This document shows positions 26,508-34,993 of a stretch of 64,000 bases of DNA, piece after piece. The stretch lies in contig NZ_JACCCU010000001.1 in NCBI RefSeq assembly GCF_013410875.1, positions 2,790,001 to 2,854,000 on the forward strand, in the 5' to 3' direction. The notes beneath the pieces were generated by a model, which saw nothing but the letters and a program-made list of their open reading frames with translations, did no database searches and was not told where the DNA came from. The translations under genes were made by a program, and so were the position numbers. Position 1 is the first letter of the stretch. Each line of letters begins with the position of its first letter. Source of the DNA: Tunturiibacter empetritectus (GTDB lineage Bacteria; Acidobacteriota; Terriglobia; Terriglobales; Acidobacteriaceae).

Positions 26508-26747
26508 ATGTCGAACAAATCTCCCGCTGCAAAGATCAAGACCCTCCGCTGCCCCACCTGCCGCAACATCGTCCTGGCCACCGGCGAAGACTTCCCCTTC
26601 TGCTCGGACCGCTGCCGCCGCATCGATCTGGGCAAATGGGCCAGCGGCGACTACAAGATCTCCACGCCCATCCAGGATCCCGATCTTCTCGAAGAGCTCG
26701 CTCGCTCCAACAAGCACAAGCGCCAGAACGACGACGACGTGAACTAG
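26508..26747 (+). CDS. yacG: DNA gyrase inhibitor YacG (zinc-ribbon)
   Basis: 79 residues. A four-Cys zinc ribbon runs CPTCRN near residue 15-20 and FPFCSDRCRRIDLGKWASGDYKI near 31-50. This spacing and the RxxDLGxW signature are characteristic of YacG, a small protein that binds gyrase GyrB and blocks DNA binding in E. coli. The tail is acidic and Lys-rich. The stop codon overlaps the GTG start of pgpA by one base, so the two are translationally coupled. The role in this organism is inferred from family. Confidence 0.92.
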   Translation: MSNKSPAAKIKTLRCPTCRNIVLATGEDFPFCSDRCRRIDLGKWASGDYKISTPIQDPDLLEELARSNKHKRQNDDDVN

Positions 26748-27256
26748 TGGCGAACTCCAACATCCAGACCCATCCGCCCTCCGAAAAGAAGACCCTCTGG
26801 GCATGGTCCATCGGCACGTTCTTCGGCGCAGGCCTGTTGAAGCCCGGCCCCGGCACCTACGGCAGCATCTCCGCCGTACTGCTCTGGTACGCCGCCGCCC
26901 ACATCCTCCACCCAGCTCCAGTCGCCTTCGCGATCGGCACGACCATCGCCGCGATCCTCGCCACGCTCATCGGCATCCCCGCGGCCACCATCGTCGCCCA
27001 TGAGTCCGGCCGCGAAGATCCCGGCCACGTCGTCATCGACGAGGTCGCCGGCCAGCTCATCGCCCTCATCGCCATCCCTGCTGACTGGCGACACGCCGCG
27101 CTCTCGCTCCTGCTCTTCCGATTCTTCGACATCCTCAAGCCCCCGCCGATCCGCCAGCTCGAGCGCCTCCCCGGCGGCACCGGCATCATGCTTGACGACG
27201 TAGGCGCCGGCCTCTTCGCTCTCGCCATCGCACAACTCATCCACCTTTACTTCTAG
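26747..27256 (+). CDS. pgpA: phosphatidylglycerophosphatase A
   Basis: Dephosphorylates phosphatidylglycerophosphate to phosphatidylglycerol in the inner membrane. 169 residues from GTG at 26747, directly overlapping the yacG stop; the longer upstream frame lies inside yacG. The family signatures are GTFFGAGLLKPGPGTYGS, DPGHVVIDEVAGQLIAL with the acidic pair, and FRFFDILKPPPIRQLERLPGGTGIMLDDVGAGL with its Asp residues. Three or four hydrophobic helices are present. It ends 6 bp before a REP-like repeat. Confidence 0.95.
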   Translation: MANSNIQTHPPSEKKTLWAWSIGTFFGAGLLKPGPGTYGSISAVLLWYAAAHILHPAPVAFAIGTTIAAILATLIGIPAATIVAHESGREDPGHVVIDEVAGQLIALIAIPADWRHAALSLLLFRFFDILKPPPIRQLERLPGGTGIMLDDVGAGLFALAIAQLIHLYF

Positions 27257-27262
27257 AAATCC

Positions 27263-27320
27263 TGTCCTGCCGGACGAGCGCCCTGCGCGGGCAGCGGTCA
27301 CTTCGTGACGCGCGTGTACC
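27263..27320 (-). repeat. REP-like element, copy 1 (inverted orientation)
   Basis: Inverted copy of a repeated palindromic sequence also at 27385, 34289 and 38579. It contains TGTCCTGCCGGAC, then GGTCACTTCGTGAC, then GCGTGTACC. Its arms are complementary to the copy that follows 65-150 bp downstream, so the pair could form a long hairpin over 27263-27473. It begins 6 bp after the pgpA stop. Confidence 0.8.
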
Positions 27321-27384
27321 GGTCCAGGCAGCGCCAGCGACATAGCTCCTCCCGCTGGTCGGAATCAGCCTATGCCCGACCAAC

Positions 27385-27473
27385 GGGAGGACCAGCATCG
27401 TTCCCTACCCAAGACAAGGTATACAAGTCACGAAGTGACCGCCCCACGCGTAGTGGGCCCGTCCGGCAGGACA
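27385..27473 (+). repeat. REP-like element, copy 2
   Basis: Starts with GGGAGGACC, continues GACAAGG, TACAAGTCACGAAGTGACC, CCCAC-GCGTA-GTGGG and ends CCGTCCGGCAGGACA. It holds two inner palindromes, GTCAC-GAA-GTGAC and CCCAC-N5-GTGGG. It matches copy 4 almost base for base and copy 3 with a changed central stem. Confidence 0.85.
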
Positions 27474-27526
27474 TATCTTCCGTCGCATTTGCACTCCCAT
27501 CCACGCCGGTCTACGCTAAAACAGCC

Positions 27527-28600
27527 ATGAACACACTTCGATCGCTCCTGACCCCCGACAAGCCCGACGCACCCGCACCGCATCTGGACCGCGTCAAGCC
27601 CCTCGCGGCCATGCCCGGCGGAGAGATCGAGGTTCACGGCACCCACCTCGAACCTCGCGACACCCTCGTCGCCCGAGCAACCATCGGTGACATCTCCGCT
27701 CCACTCCTGCTAAGCCGGCCCACCCGCGCCACCATCCGCGTCCCCGAGGGAACCATCACCGGCGACCTGATCCTGCATCGCAGCGGCCAGTCCAGCAACC
27801 CGCTGCCAGTGCGCGTCGCCGTGCCCATGGCGGAAAATCTCCACCCCGTCGCCAACCCCGCGGTCGATGCCGACGGCAACGTCTACGCCACCGTCTCCGG
27901 CTCGCGCGGCCAGGCCGTCCCGGTGTCAATCTTCCAGATTCAGCGCGACTTCCAGATTCGCCCCTTCGTCCGCGACCTTATGAACGCCACCGGCCTCGCC
28001 TTCGGTCCCGACGGGTACCTCTACGCCAGCTCCCGCGCCGAAGGCACCGTCTATCGCATCTCCCCCGAAGGCGCCATGTCCACCTACGCCGAAGGCATGG
28101 GCATCGCCACCGGCATCGCCTTCGACCGCGACGGCAACCTCTTCGTCGGCGACCGCTCCGGCACCATCTTCAAGATCAGCCGCGCCAACCTCGACGGCAC
28201 CAGCGGTGAGACCTTCGTCTACGCCACGCTCGAGCCCAGCATCGCCGCCTACCATCTCGCCTTCAACGACGCCGGAACCCTCTTCGTCACTGGACCCACC
28301 ACCTCATCCAACCAGGTCATCCACGCCATCGACCGCGACGGCAACGCCACCATCTTCTACCAGGGCCTCGGACGCGCCCAGGGCATGGCGGTCGACGTCG
28401 ACGACAACCTCTACGTCGCCGCCAGCCTCCACGGTCAGCGCGGCATCATCCGCATCGACCGCCATCACCAGGCCACCCTTGTCGTCTCCGGCAGCAATCT
28501 CGTAGGTCTTGCCTTCCTCGAGGACGGGAACGCCACCCTCGCCACTCGCGACGCTCTCTATCACGTAGCCATGGACGTCGAAGGTCGCAAGCTCATCTAG
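27527..28600 (+). CDS. IPT/TIG plus beta-propeller (NHL/SMP-30-like) protein
   Basis: 357 residues from ATG 27527; upstream in-frame sequence lies in the REP-like region. No signal peptide is visible. Residues about 25-100 resemble an IPT/TIG domain (RVKPLAAMPGGEIEVHGTHLEPRD then ATIRVPEGTITGDLILHRSGQSSNPLPVRVA). Then come about six blades with the recurring pattern D-x-D/G-N-L/V-Y-V (VDADGNVYATV, FGPDGYLYASS, FDRDGNLFVGD, VDVDDNLYVAA) typical of NHL/SMP-30 propellers. It could bind a ligand or have lactonase activity; no metal site could be confirmed. It is transcribed away from the REP-like pair. Confidence 0.82.
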   Translation: MNTLRSLLTPDKPDAPAPHLDRVKPLAAMPGGEIEVHGTHLEPRDTLVARATIGDISAPLLLSRPTRATIRVPEGTITGDLILHRSGQSSNPLPVRVAVPMAENLHPVANPAVDADGNVYATVSGSRGQAVPVSIFQIQRDFQIRPFVRDLMNATGLAFGPDGYLYASSRAEGTVYRISPEGAMSTYAEGMGIATGIAFDRDGNLFVGDRSGTIFKISRANLDGTSGETFVYATLEPSIAAYHLAFNDAGTLFVTGPTTSSNQVIHAIDRDGNATIFYQGLGRAQGMAVDVDDNLYVAASLHGQRGIIRIDRHHQATLVVSGSNLVGLAFLEDGNATLATRDALYHVAMDVEGRKLI

Positions 28601-28744
28601 CCTGTCATGTGGCCGTTCCGCGCTGCAGGCATCTTCCCTTGGTAGTGTGGTGCGGCTGCCTCCTCAATCCTGTCGCCAGATCGACCCCGTACCGGTAGAA
28701 TCGAAGAGTAACCAGGAGTCCTCTACTCTGGATCGCATCTGGAT

Positions 28745-30589
28745 GTGCAGCGCACGCGTGAGGAAAATGCTTTGGAATCCCGGCTTTACAACAGGCTCCT
28801 GTTTAGGCTTCTCGCTCTACCCGTTGCAGCACTTGCCGTTCTCGCTCTAATCCTTGGGTACGGCCTGCAGCGTGTCGAAGAAAGCGCAAGCGCTATCGAC
28901 CGCGCCGACGTGGTCATTCTCCACGGTAATCGGCTCACCAGGTTAATCCTCGACGAAGAGACTGGCCTGCGAGGATTTCTCCTCACCCGCAATCCCGTTT
29001 TCCTCGAACCGTTACACTCCGCTGACCTGCAGATCGAGCCCGAGTTCGACACGCTCTTCTCGCTGGTCAAGCGACCCGATCAAGTCGCCCGTCTGCAACG
29101 TCTTCAGGCCGAGCACAAGCAGTGGGAGCTCACCGCCTACCACGAGATTGACTCCTTCCCGAAAGATCCAGTCACCCTCGAGCAGGATCTCCTCCAGCGC
29201 AAGCAGGATATGGATCATCTACGCGCCCAGATGGATGAGTTCCTCAATATCGTCATCGAGCGACGCGCCGTCCGTTCCGCCGAAAATATCCTCGTCAATC
29301 GAAACGCCAGGATCATCCTTGTCCTCACTGCCGCACTCATCGCTGGCCTTCTCGCATGGGAGACGCGAAGAATCTTCCGGCTGCTCACAACCGCCTACAC
29401 CCAGCAGATCAAAGAGATCAAACAACGCGGCGACGAATCCTACGCACGCGAGCAATGGCTGAACACCACCATCCGCAGCATTGGAGACGCCGTCATCGCC
29501 TGCGACACCGAGGGCAACATCGTCTTTATGAACCTCGTCGCGGAACGGCTCACCGGCTGGAAGGAAGAAGAATCCCACGGCATCTCGCTGCACACCGTCT
29601 TTCCCATCTTCAACGAAGACACCCGTGCCACGGTCGAAAATCCAGTCGATAAGGTGCGTCGCCTCGGCACTGTCGTCGGCCTGGCCAACCATACCTACCT
29701 GGTCTCCAAAGACGGCTCCGAGATCTGCATCGATGACAGTGGAGCGCCAATTCGCGACAGCTCCGGGGACATGATTGGGATCGTGCTCGTCTTCCGCGAC
29801 ATAACCGACCGGCGCATGTCCGAGGGCGCCCTCATGCGTGCCGAAAAGCTCGCCGCCGCCGGCCGTCTCGCTGCCTCGGTGGCACATGAGGTCAACAATC
29901 CGCTCGAGGGCCTCACCAACCTCGTCTACATTGCCCGCCGCTCCGATGAACTTGACGAGGTTCGCCACCTTCTCTCGCAGGCAGAGAGCGAACTCGCCCG
30001 CATCGCCCACATCACCCGCCAGTCTCTCGGCTTCTATCGCGAGACCACTCTCGCCGCGCACTTCAAGCCCGCCACCATCGTCCACGAGGTTTGTGACTTC
30101 TATCAAACCCGTGCGGCAACTCTTGGGGTAACTCTTCTTGTCAACACCACCACCGAGCGCGAGGTTCTTGGCACTGCCGGAGAGCTTCGCCAGATCCTCT
30201 CCAACCTCCTCGCCAACGGCCTCGATGCATGCTCCAAGGGAGACACCATTCGCCTGGAAGCCAACGCGGCCACCGATCCGCGGAACTCCACCCGCCCGGG
30301 CGTCCGCATCACCGTCGCCGACACGGGACAAGGCATCCTCCCCGAACATCTCAACAGCGTCTTCGAACCCTTCTTCACCACAAAAAAAGACACCGGTACC
30401 GGACTTGGCCTGTGGGTCTCGCGCGAACTCGTTGAAAAACACGGCGGCAGCCTGCGCGTCCGCTCGCGCACCGTCATCCCAGGTTGCGGCACAGTCTTTT
30501 CCATCTTCCTGCCCGTTCAGGGAGGGCGACACCCAGCCGCAGCAGAACTCAACGGACATCAGTCACAGAGCGATCTCTCCGTTAACTAA
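28745..30589 (+). CDS. membrane histidine kinase: CHASE3, PAS, HisKA, HATPase
   Basis: 614 residues, GTG start. TM1 is about residues 20-41, followed by a periplasmic helical CHASE3-type sensor (LILDEETGLRGFLLTRNPVFL... RQAxEFL-like helices), then TM2 at about 189-206. A PAS domain covers about 236-355 (SIGDAVIACDTEGNIVFMNLVAERLTGW). Phosphoacceptor His381 is in LAASVAHEVNNPLEGL. The ATPase domain has an N box (LRQILSNLLANGLDA), [15 protein letters not shown] and TGLGLWVSRELV. No response regulator is adjacent. The upstream gap of about 140 bp carries the promoter. It senses an unknown periplasmic signal. Confidence 0.92.
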   Translation: MQRTREENALESRLYNRLLFRLLALPVAALAVLALILGYGLQRVEESASAIDRADVVILHGNRLTRLILDEETGLRGFLLTRNPVFLEPLHSADLQIEPEFDTLFSLVKRPDQVARLQRLQAEHKQWELTAYHEIDSFPKDPVTLEQDLLQRKQDMDHLRAQMDEFLNIVIERRAVRSAENILVNRNARIILVLTAALIAGLLAWETRRIFRLLTTAYTQQIKEIKQRGDESYAREQWLNTTIRSIGDAVIACDTEGNIVFMNLVAERLTGWKEEESHGISLHTVFPIFNEDTRATVENPVDKVRRLGTVVGLANHTYLVSKDGSEICIDDSGAPIRDSSGDMIGIVLVFRDITDRRMSEGALMRAEKLAAAGRLAASVAHEVNNPLEGLTNLVYIARRSDELDEVRHLLSQAESELARIAHITRQSLGFYRETTLAAHFKPATIVHEVCDFYQTRAATLGVTLLVNTTTEREVLGTAGELRQILSNLLANGLDACSKGDTIRLEANAATDPRNSTRPGVRITVADTGQGILPEHLNSVFEPFFTTKKDTGTGLGLWVSRELVEKHGGSLRVRSRTVIPGCGTVFSIFLPVQGGRHPAAAELNGHQSQSDLSVN

Positions 30590-30734
30590 AGCTAAATTGA
30601 CGATGCCGCAGGTCATCTTGTAGCCGATACAGGTGTCCCGTGTATCGACTCTACATAGAGAGTCTTCAGAAGGATCATCCACCCCAAACAGGAATCCACT
30701 CGTCCAACTCTGTAAATTGCACGCTGCGTCAGGC

Positions 30735-30760
30735 CCCTATGCGTCATCTAACGCATAGGG
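30735..30760. promoter_or_regulatory. inverted repeat just before the cupin start
   Basis: Perfect 10-bp arms CCCTATGCGT and ACGCATAGGG with a 6-base loop. The right arm ends in GGG that runs into the GGGAGAG ribosome-binding site, 11 bp before the ATG at 30772. It could be a repressor operator, or an mRNA hairpin that hides the ribosome-binding site. Confidence 0.55.
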
Positions 30761-30771
30761 AGAGTCACCTC

Positions 30772-31224
30772 ATGTCGACCAACACCAACCATGCCTCACC
30801 CGCCGACACCGCAGTCGCCGCCTCTGCAGTCTTTGACCTCCAGAAGATCGCCGCCAGCCTTCCAGACCACTCCGACACCATGCTAATCGACACCCGTCTC
30901 ACCGACGAGCCTCACGCCAGCTCCCGCGTCTTTCGCGTCTACCGTCCAGTCGCGGCGCACTATCACGCCACCTGCGACGAATATCTCTCCGTACTCTCCG
31001 GCCGCGCAAAGTTCTTCCTCGGCGAAGCCCCACCCTTCGTAGCCGGTCCCGGCCAGCTCATCTTCTTCAAGCAGGGCACCATCCACGGCATCCCAAAGAT
31101 CCTTGAAGAGCCCTTCGTCGTCCTCGCCGTCGACACCCCGCGCCGCGATCCCAGCGACGTTCACTTCGTAGACCCCGCCGACGGAACACCCGAAAGCTTC
31201 ATCCAAAGCAAGCGCCTGTATTGA
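30772..31224 (+). CDS. small cupin-domain protein
   Basis: 150 residues from ATG 30772, chosen because GGGAGAG precedes it; an upstream GTG at 30640 would read through a hairpin. A single cupin barrel is visible: VFRVYRPVAAHYHATCDEYLSVLSGRAKFFLGEAPPFVAGPGQLIFFKQGTIHGIPKI. Possible metal ligands are His in HYHATCDEY (with Glu) and His in TIHGIP. The final part has LAVDTPRRDPSDVHFVDP, often seen in cupins of sugar or small-molecule metabolism. The substrate is unknown. Confidence 0.85.
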   Translation: MSTNTNHASPADTAVAASAVFDLQKIAASLPDHSDTMLIDTRLTDEPHASSRVFRVYRPVAAHYHATCDEYLSVLSGRAKFFLGEAPPFVAGPGQLIFFKQGTIHGIPKILEEPFVVLAVDTPRRDPSDVHFVDPADGTPESFIQSKRLY

Positions 31225-31302
31225 ATCTCCACAAAACTCCCGTGCAAGCCATATCATCATTCACAGAGCCACACGCAAGGCATTGAAAGCCCATCACCCC
31301 AC

Positions 31303-32574
31303 ATGATCGCTGAAATCATCGCTGTCGGCTCCGAGATGCTCACGCCCCATCGGCAGGACACCAACTCCCTCTACCTTACCGACGGCCTCAACGATGTCGG
31401 CGTCCAGGTCGCATTCAAGACCATCGTCGGCGACAATCTCTCCCACCTCACCAGCGCCGCCTCCATCGCCATCGCGCGCGCCGACATCGTCCTCTTCTCC
31501 GGCGGCCTCGGCCCCACCGAAGATGACCTCACCCGCGAAGCCGTCGCCGCCGCGCTTAACCTCACGCTGCGCTCCGACCCCGCCATCCTCGTCCAGCTTC
31601 ACAAGCGCTTCGCCGCGCGCCAGATGGTCATGCCGCCCAACAACGTCAAACAGGCCGACGTGCTCGACGGCGCCATCATTCTCGAAAACCCTACCGGCAG
31701 CGCCCCCGGCCAGTTCCTCGACATCGCCGTCCTCGATGCCAGCGGCCAGCCCATTCGCAAGATCGTTATCCTCCTCCCCGGCCCGCCCCGGGAGCTAAAG
31801 CCTCTCTTCGACACCGAGGTCAAACCCCGCCTCGCCGCCGATCTTCCCCCGCGCCACCTCGCCAAGCGTCTCCTTCGCATGGCCCTCATCCCCGAGTCGC
31901 ACGTCGACGCAAGAACCGCCCCCATCTACCAGCAGTACTCCGACGTCGAGACCACCATCCTCGCCGGCTCCGCCGAGATCCAGCTCCACTTCCTCTGCGC
32001 CAAACCCACCCTCGCCGAAGCCCAGCGCCGCGTTGACGAGCTCGTCGAAAAGATCGAAGCCGAGATGGAAGACTCCATCTTCTCCTCCCACGGCGAATCC
32101 CTCGAAGAGGTCGTACTCCTCAACCTCGGCCTCCGTGACCTCACCCTCGCCACCGCCGAGAGCTGCACCGGCGGCCTCCTCGCGCAGCGTCTCACCGCCA
32201 TCGCCGGCAGCTCGCGTTACTTCCTCGGCGGCGCAGTCGTCTACAGCGACGCCCTCAAAACCACCTTCGCCGGCGTTCCCTCCGAACTCGTCGCCACCAA
32301 GGGCCCAGTCTCCCCCGAAGTCGCACGCGCCCTCGCCGAAGGCATCCGCTCGCGCACGGGAGCCTCGCTCGGCGTCTCGATCACCTGCATCGCAGGCCCG
32401 GGCCCCGGAGCACCCGGCCCCGACGCCGACAAACCCATCGGCCTCGTCTACATCGCACTCGCCAGCGCCCAAACCACCCAGGTCAAAGAGCTCAACCTCC
32501 GCGGCGACCGCGAGATGATCCGCTGGTGGGCCAGCCAGCATGCCCTCGAACTGATCCGCCACCACATCCTCTAG
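31303..32574 (+). CDS. cinA: CinA family protein (ADP-ribose/NMN amidohydrolase type)
   Basis: 423 residues, full length. The N-terminal MoaB/MoeA-like domain (AEIIAVGSEMLTPHRQDTNSLYLTDGLND; LFSGGLGPTEDDLTREAVA; ILLPGPPRELKPLF) is linked to ADP-ribose pyrophosphatase activity. The C-terminal PncC domain (LATAESCTGGLLAQRLTAIAGSSRYFLGGAVVYSDALK; SITCIAGPGPGAPGP.. KPIGLVYIALA) is linked to NMN deamidation. It belongs to NAD salvage and is often induced with competence genes. It stands 80 bp after the cupin gene. Confidence 0.95.
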   Translation: MIAEIIAVGSEMLTPHRQDTNSLYLTDGLNDVGVQVAFKTIVGDNLSHLTSAASIAIARADIVLFSGGLGPTEDDLTREAVAAALNLTLRSDPAILVQLHKRFAARQMVMPPNNVKQADVLDGAIILENPTGSAPGQFLDIAVLDASGQPIRKIVILLPGPPRELKPLFDTEVKPRLAADLPPRHLAKRLLRMALIPESHVDARTAPIYQQYSDVETTILAGSAEIQLHFLCAKPTLAEAQRRVDELVEKIEAEMEDSIFSSHGESLEEVVLLNLGLRDLTLATAESCTGGLLAQRLTAIAGSSRYFLGGAVVYSDALKTTFAGVPSELVATKGPVSPEVARALAEGIRSRTGASLGVSITCIAGPGPGAPGPDADKPIGLVYIALASAQTTQVKELNLRGDREMIRWWASQHALELIRHHIL

Positions 32575-32658
32575 CCGCACGCCGCAATCCGCCAGCGGCA
32601 CTCACACGCCGACCGTAAGACCATCCTCATACGCACTTGCTAAACTCATTCGGACGAC

Positions 32659-33270
32659 ATGAACCCCTGGCTCCTCTCCATTCCGCTCGCCTACCTCCTT
32701 GGGTCCATCCCCTTCGGCTATCTGCTCGTAAAGATCTTTCGCCACGAAGACATCCGCGCCACCGGCAGCGGTAACATCGGGGCCACCAACGTAGCCCGCA
32801 GCGGAGCCAAAGGCCTCGGCATCGCCACGCTCCTGCTCGACGTCGGCAAATCCTTCCTCGCCGTAAAGATCGCCCTGCATCTCGCACCCGGAAACTACGA
32901 CCTCGCCGTCATCACCGCCGTCGCCGCCATCGTGGGACACGTCTTCCCCATCTGGCTCGGCTTCCGCGGCGGCAAAGGCGTCGCCAGCGCGCTCGGCGTC
33001 ATGCTCGCCCTTAGTCTGGCCGCAGCCGCATGCACCTTCGGCATCTTTCTCGTCATCTTTCTCCTCACCCGCTACGTCTCCCTCGCTTCCATGATCGGCT
33101 CCGCCACCTTCCCGCTCTTCGGCCTCTACTTCCTGCCGCAACGAACTCCCCTGGTCATCGCCGGCCTCATCTTCATTCCGCTTCTGGTCATCGTCAAACA
33201 CCACGAAAACATCCGCCGCCTCCTGGCAGGCACCGAGAGCCGCTTCGGCAAAAAAAAGGCGGTTGCATGA
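32659..33270 (+). CDS. plsY: acyl-phosphate:glycerol-3-phosphate acyltransferase
   Basis: Makes lysophosphatidate from acyl phosphate and glycerol 3-phosphate in the inner membrane. 203 residues. The family motifs are IPLAYLLGSIPFGYLLVKI, then IRATGSGNIGATNVARSGAKGLGIATLLLDVGKS, then HVFPIWLGFRGGKGVASALGVMLAL, then VKHHENIRRLLAGTESRFGKKK. About five membrane helices are present. It overlaps gpsA by four bases (ATGA), so glycerol-3-phosphate production and its acylation are translated together. Confidence 0.97.
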   Translation: MNPWLLSIPLAYLLGSIPFGYLLVKIFRHEDIRATGSGNIGATNVARSGAKGLGIATLLLDVGKSFLAVKIALHLAPGNYDLAVITAVAAIVGHVFPIWLGFRGGKGVASALGVMLALSLAAAACTFGIFLVIFLLTRYVSLASMIGSATFPLFGLYFLPQRTPLVIAGLIFIPLLVIVKHHENIRRLLAGTESRFGKKKAVA

Positions 33271-34268
33271 GCCGAATCGCCGTCCTGGGTGCTGGTGCCT
33301 GGGGCACCGCCCTCGCTCTCTCCCTCGCCCGTCGCGGAGGACACCAGATCCTCCTTTGGTCTCACTCCCCCGCCCTCGCCGACCAGCTCAGCGAAGCCGG
33401 CGAAAATCTCCCGTACCTCCCCGGCTTCACCCTGCCCGTCGACATTCACGTCACCTCCGACCTCCCACGCGCTATCTTCGAGGCCGACATTCTCCTCTGT
33501 GTCACCCCCTCGCAACATCTGCGCGGAGTCCTCACCCACATCGCCCCCCTGCTCACCCGCGGCCAGATCATCCTCAGCGCCAGCAAAGGCATCGAGGAGA
33601 CCAGCTTCCTCCGCATGTCGCAGGTCGTCGCCTCGGTCACCTCCGCCACGCGCAATCCCTTCGCCGTTCTCAGCGGCCCCTCCTTCGCGCAGGAGGTCGC
33701 AGCCGGCATGCCCACCGCAGTCGTCGTCGCCTCCGAAGTCCCGCAGGTCGCCCAGACCATCCAGCGCGACTTCACCTCGCCCAGCCTGCGCGTCTACACC
33801 AACGAGGACGTCCCCGGCGTCGAACTCGGCGGCTCGCTCAAAAACGTCATCGCCCTCGCCGCCGGCGTCGCCATCGGCCTCAACCTCGGCCACAACTCCT
33901 CCGCCGCCCTCATCACCCGCGGCATCGCCGAGATGACCCGACTCGCCGTAGCCTGCGGTGGCCGCCGTCAAACCCTCGCAGGCCTCTCCGGCGCAGGCGA
34001 CCTCATCCTTACCTGCACCGGCTCTCTCTCGCGCAACCGCGCCGTCGGCATCGAACTTGGCCGTGGCCGCCAGCTTCCGGACATCATCGCCGGCCTCAAC
34101 GGCAAGGTAGCCGAAGGCGTTCGCAGCACCGCCGCCGCCCTCGGCCTGGCCGCACGCTACGCCGTCGAGATGCCCATCACCGAGCAGGTCGACGCCATCC
34201 TCCACCACAACAAGAGTCCCAAAGAGGCCATCCGCGAACTCATGGCCCGCCCAGGCCGCGACGAATAG
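33267..34268 (+). CDS. gpsA: glycerol-3-phosphate dehydrogenase (NAD(P)+)
   Basis: Reduces dihydroxyacetone phosphate to glycerol 3-phosphate, the substrate of PlsY. 333 residues from ATG 33267. The N-terminal Rossmann fold starts SRIAVLGAGAWGTALALSLARRGGH. Family motifs are LPGFTLP, SASKGIEETSFLRMSQVV, VLSGPSFAQEVAAGMPTAVVVAS, GSLKNVIALAAGVAIGLNLGHNSSAALITRGIAEM and SGAGDLILTCTGSLSRNR. The catalytic Lys is in GSLKNV. A REP-like repeat starts 20 bp after the stop. Confidence 0.97.
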   Translation: MSRIAVLGAGAWGTALALSLARRGGHQILLWSHSPALADQLSEAGENLPYLPGFTLPVDIHVTSDLPRAIFEADILLCVTPSQHLRGVLTHIAPLLTRGQIILSASKGIEETSFLRMSQVVASVTSATRNPFAVLSGPSFAQEVAAGMPTAVVVASEVPQVAQTIQRDFTSPSLRVYTNEDVPGVELGGSLKNVIALAAGVAIGLNLGHNSSAALITRGIAEMTRLAVACGGRRQTLAGLSGAGDLILTCTGSLSRNRAVGIELGRGRQLPDIIAGLNGKVAEGVRSTAAALGLAARYAVEMPITEQVDAILHHNKSPKEAIRELMARPGRDE

Positions 34269-34288
34269 CCTTATTCCCTTCCGACTAA

Positions 34289-34376
34289 GGGAGGACCGAA
34301 GAGACCAACTCACCGAGAAAAGATATACAAGTCACGAAGTGACCGCGCGCCGCGCAGGCGGCCCGTCCGGCAGGAC
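34289..34376 (+). repeat. REP-like element, copy 3
   Basis: Same build as the copies at 27.4 and 38.6 kb. GGGAGGACC is followed by ATACAAGTCACGAAGTGACC and CCGTCCGGCAGGAC, but the middle stem is GCGCGCCGCGCAGGCGGC rather than CCCAC/GTGGG. It lies between gpsA and a small membrane-protein gene. Confidence 0.8.
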
Positions 34377-34424
34377 GCCCCCCGCAGTTGGCACACAGGC
34401 TGTTTTACGCCTAAGCTGGTACGC

Positions 34425-34631
34425 ATGCACGATCACGAGCACGAACACGAACACGGTCACATCCCTCCCCCCGACCTTCCCCGGCACAAGACCTACATGG
34501 GATTCCGTCCGCACATCTTCATCGGCGGCCTCGTCCTCATTGCAATCCTCTTCCTCTATCTCCTCCTGCTCGTGCGCCCGTCGGTCTGGCCGTCTCACGC
34601 CGCTCCGGCATCTACCTCCGCACCGAACTAA
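34425..34631 (+). CDS. His-rich-headed single-TM small protein
   Basis: 68 residues. The first eleven residues (MHDHEHEHEHG) alternate His with Asp/Glu, a pattern of metal-binding tails. A hydrophobic helix follows: IFIGGLVLIAILFLYLLLLV (about 31-50). The tail is Pro/Ala/Ser-rich. It is not assignable to a family. It is the first of three small single-helix proteins in this stretch (68, 80 and 71 residues) with similar head-helix-tail layout. Confidence 0.55.
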   Translation: MHDHEHEHEHGHIPPPDLPRHKTYMGFRPHIFIGGLVLIAILFLYLLLLVRPSVWPSHAAPASTSAPN

Positions 34632-34703
34632 ACCTCTGCCCGGCCAAATCGAATCGCCTCCCAGCGTGCAAATCCAGCGGCTGACTCAAGCATCCAATGG
34701 CTC

Positions 34704-34946
34704 ATGAGCAAGCCAACCCCATCCAACAGCGATCCCACTCCAGAGAAGCGCGAGAGCGACTCCTCATTCCTTCCAGTCGTCGTAGCCTTCGCAGTTGCGA
34801 TCCTGGTCATCATGGTCGCCGCCATCATCTTCATCAAGACACGGCAGACCAAAGCGATTCCTAACCCCAAAGAACCTCACCCTACTTCACAGATCATGCC
34901 GGCCAGTCCATCTTTCAGCCCGGCTGACAAGATCCAACTAAGCTAA
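34704..34946 (+). CDS. small single-TM protein
   Basis: 80 residues. Hydrophilic N-terminus (SNSDPTPEKRESDSS), one hydrophobic helix (FLPVVVAFAVAILVIMVAAIIFI), then a basic segment KTRQTKAIPNPKEPHP and a Ser/Pro tail. No enzyme motif is visible. The charged residues favour a cytoplasmic basic tail or a tethered protein. It starts about 70 bp after the previous small protein on the same strand, perhaps co-transcribed with the ketopantoate-reductase-like gene. Confidence 0.55.
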   Translation: MSKPTPSNSDPTPEKRESDSSFLPVVVAFAVAILVIMVAAIIFIKTRQTKAIPNPKEPHPTSQIMPASPSFSPADKIQLS

Positions 34947-34993
34947 GCTCGATTGATCCTTAGTCTTAATGCTTAACCTCTTGGAGAAGCAAG

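Noticed and set aside
33126..34313. Minus-strand frame of 395 codons
   Set aside because: It lies opposite gpsA, is Gly/Asp/Glu-rich from GC-rich antisense codons, and has no family match.
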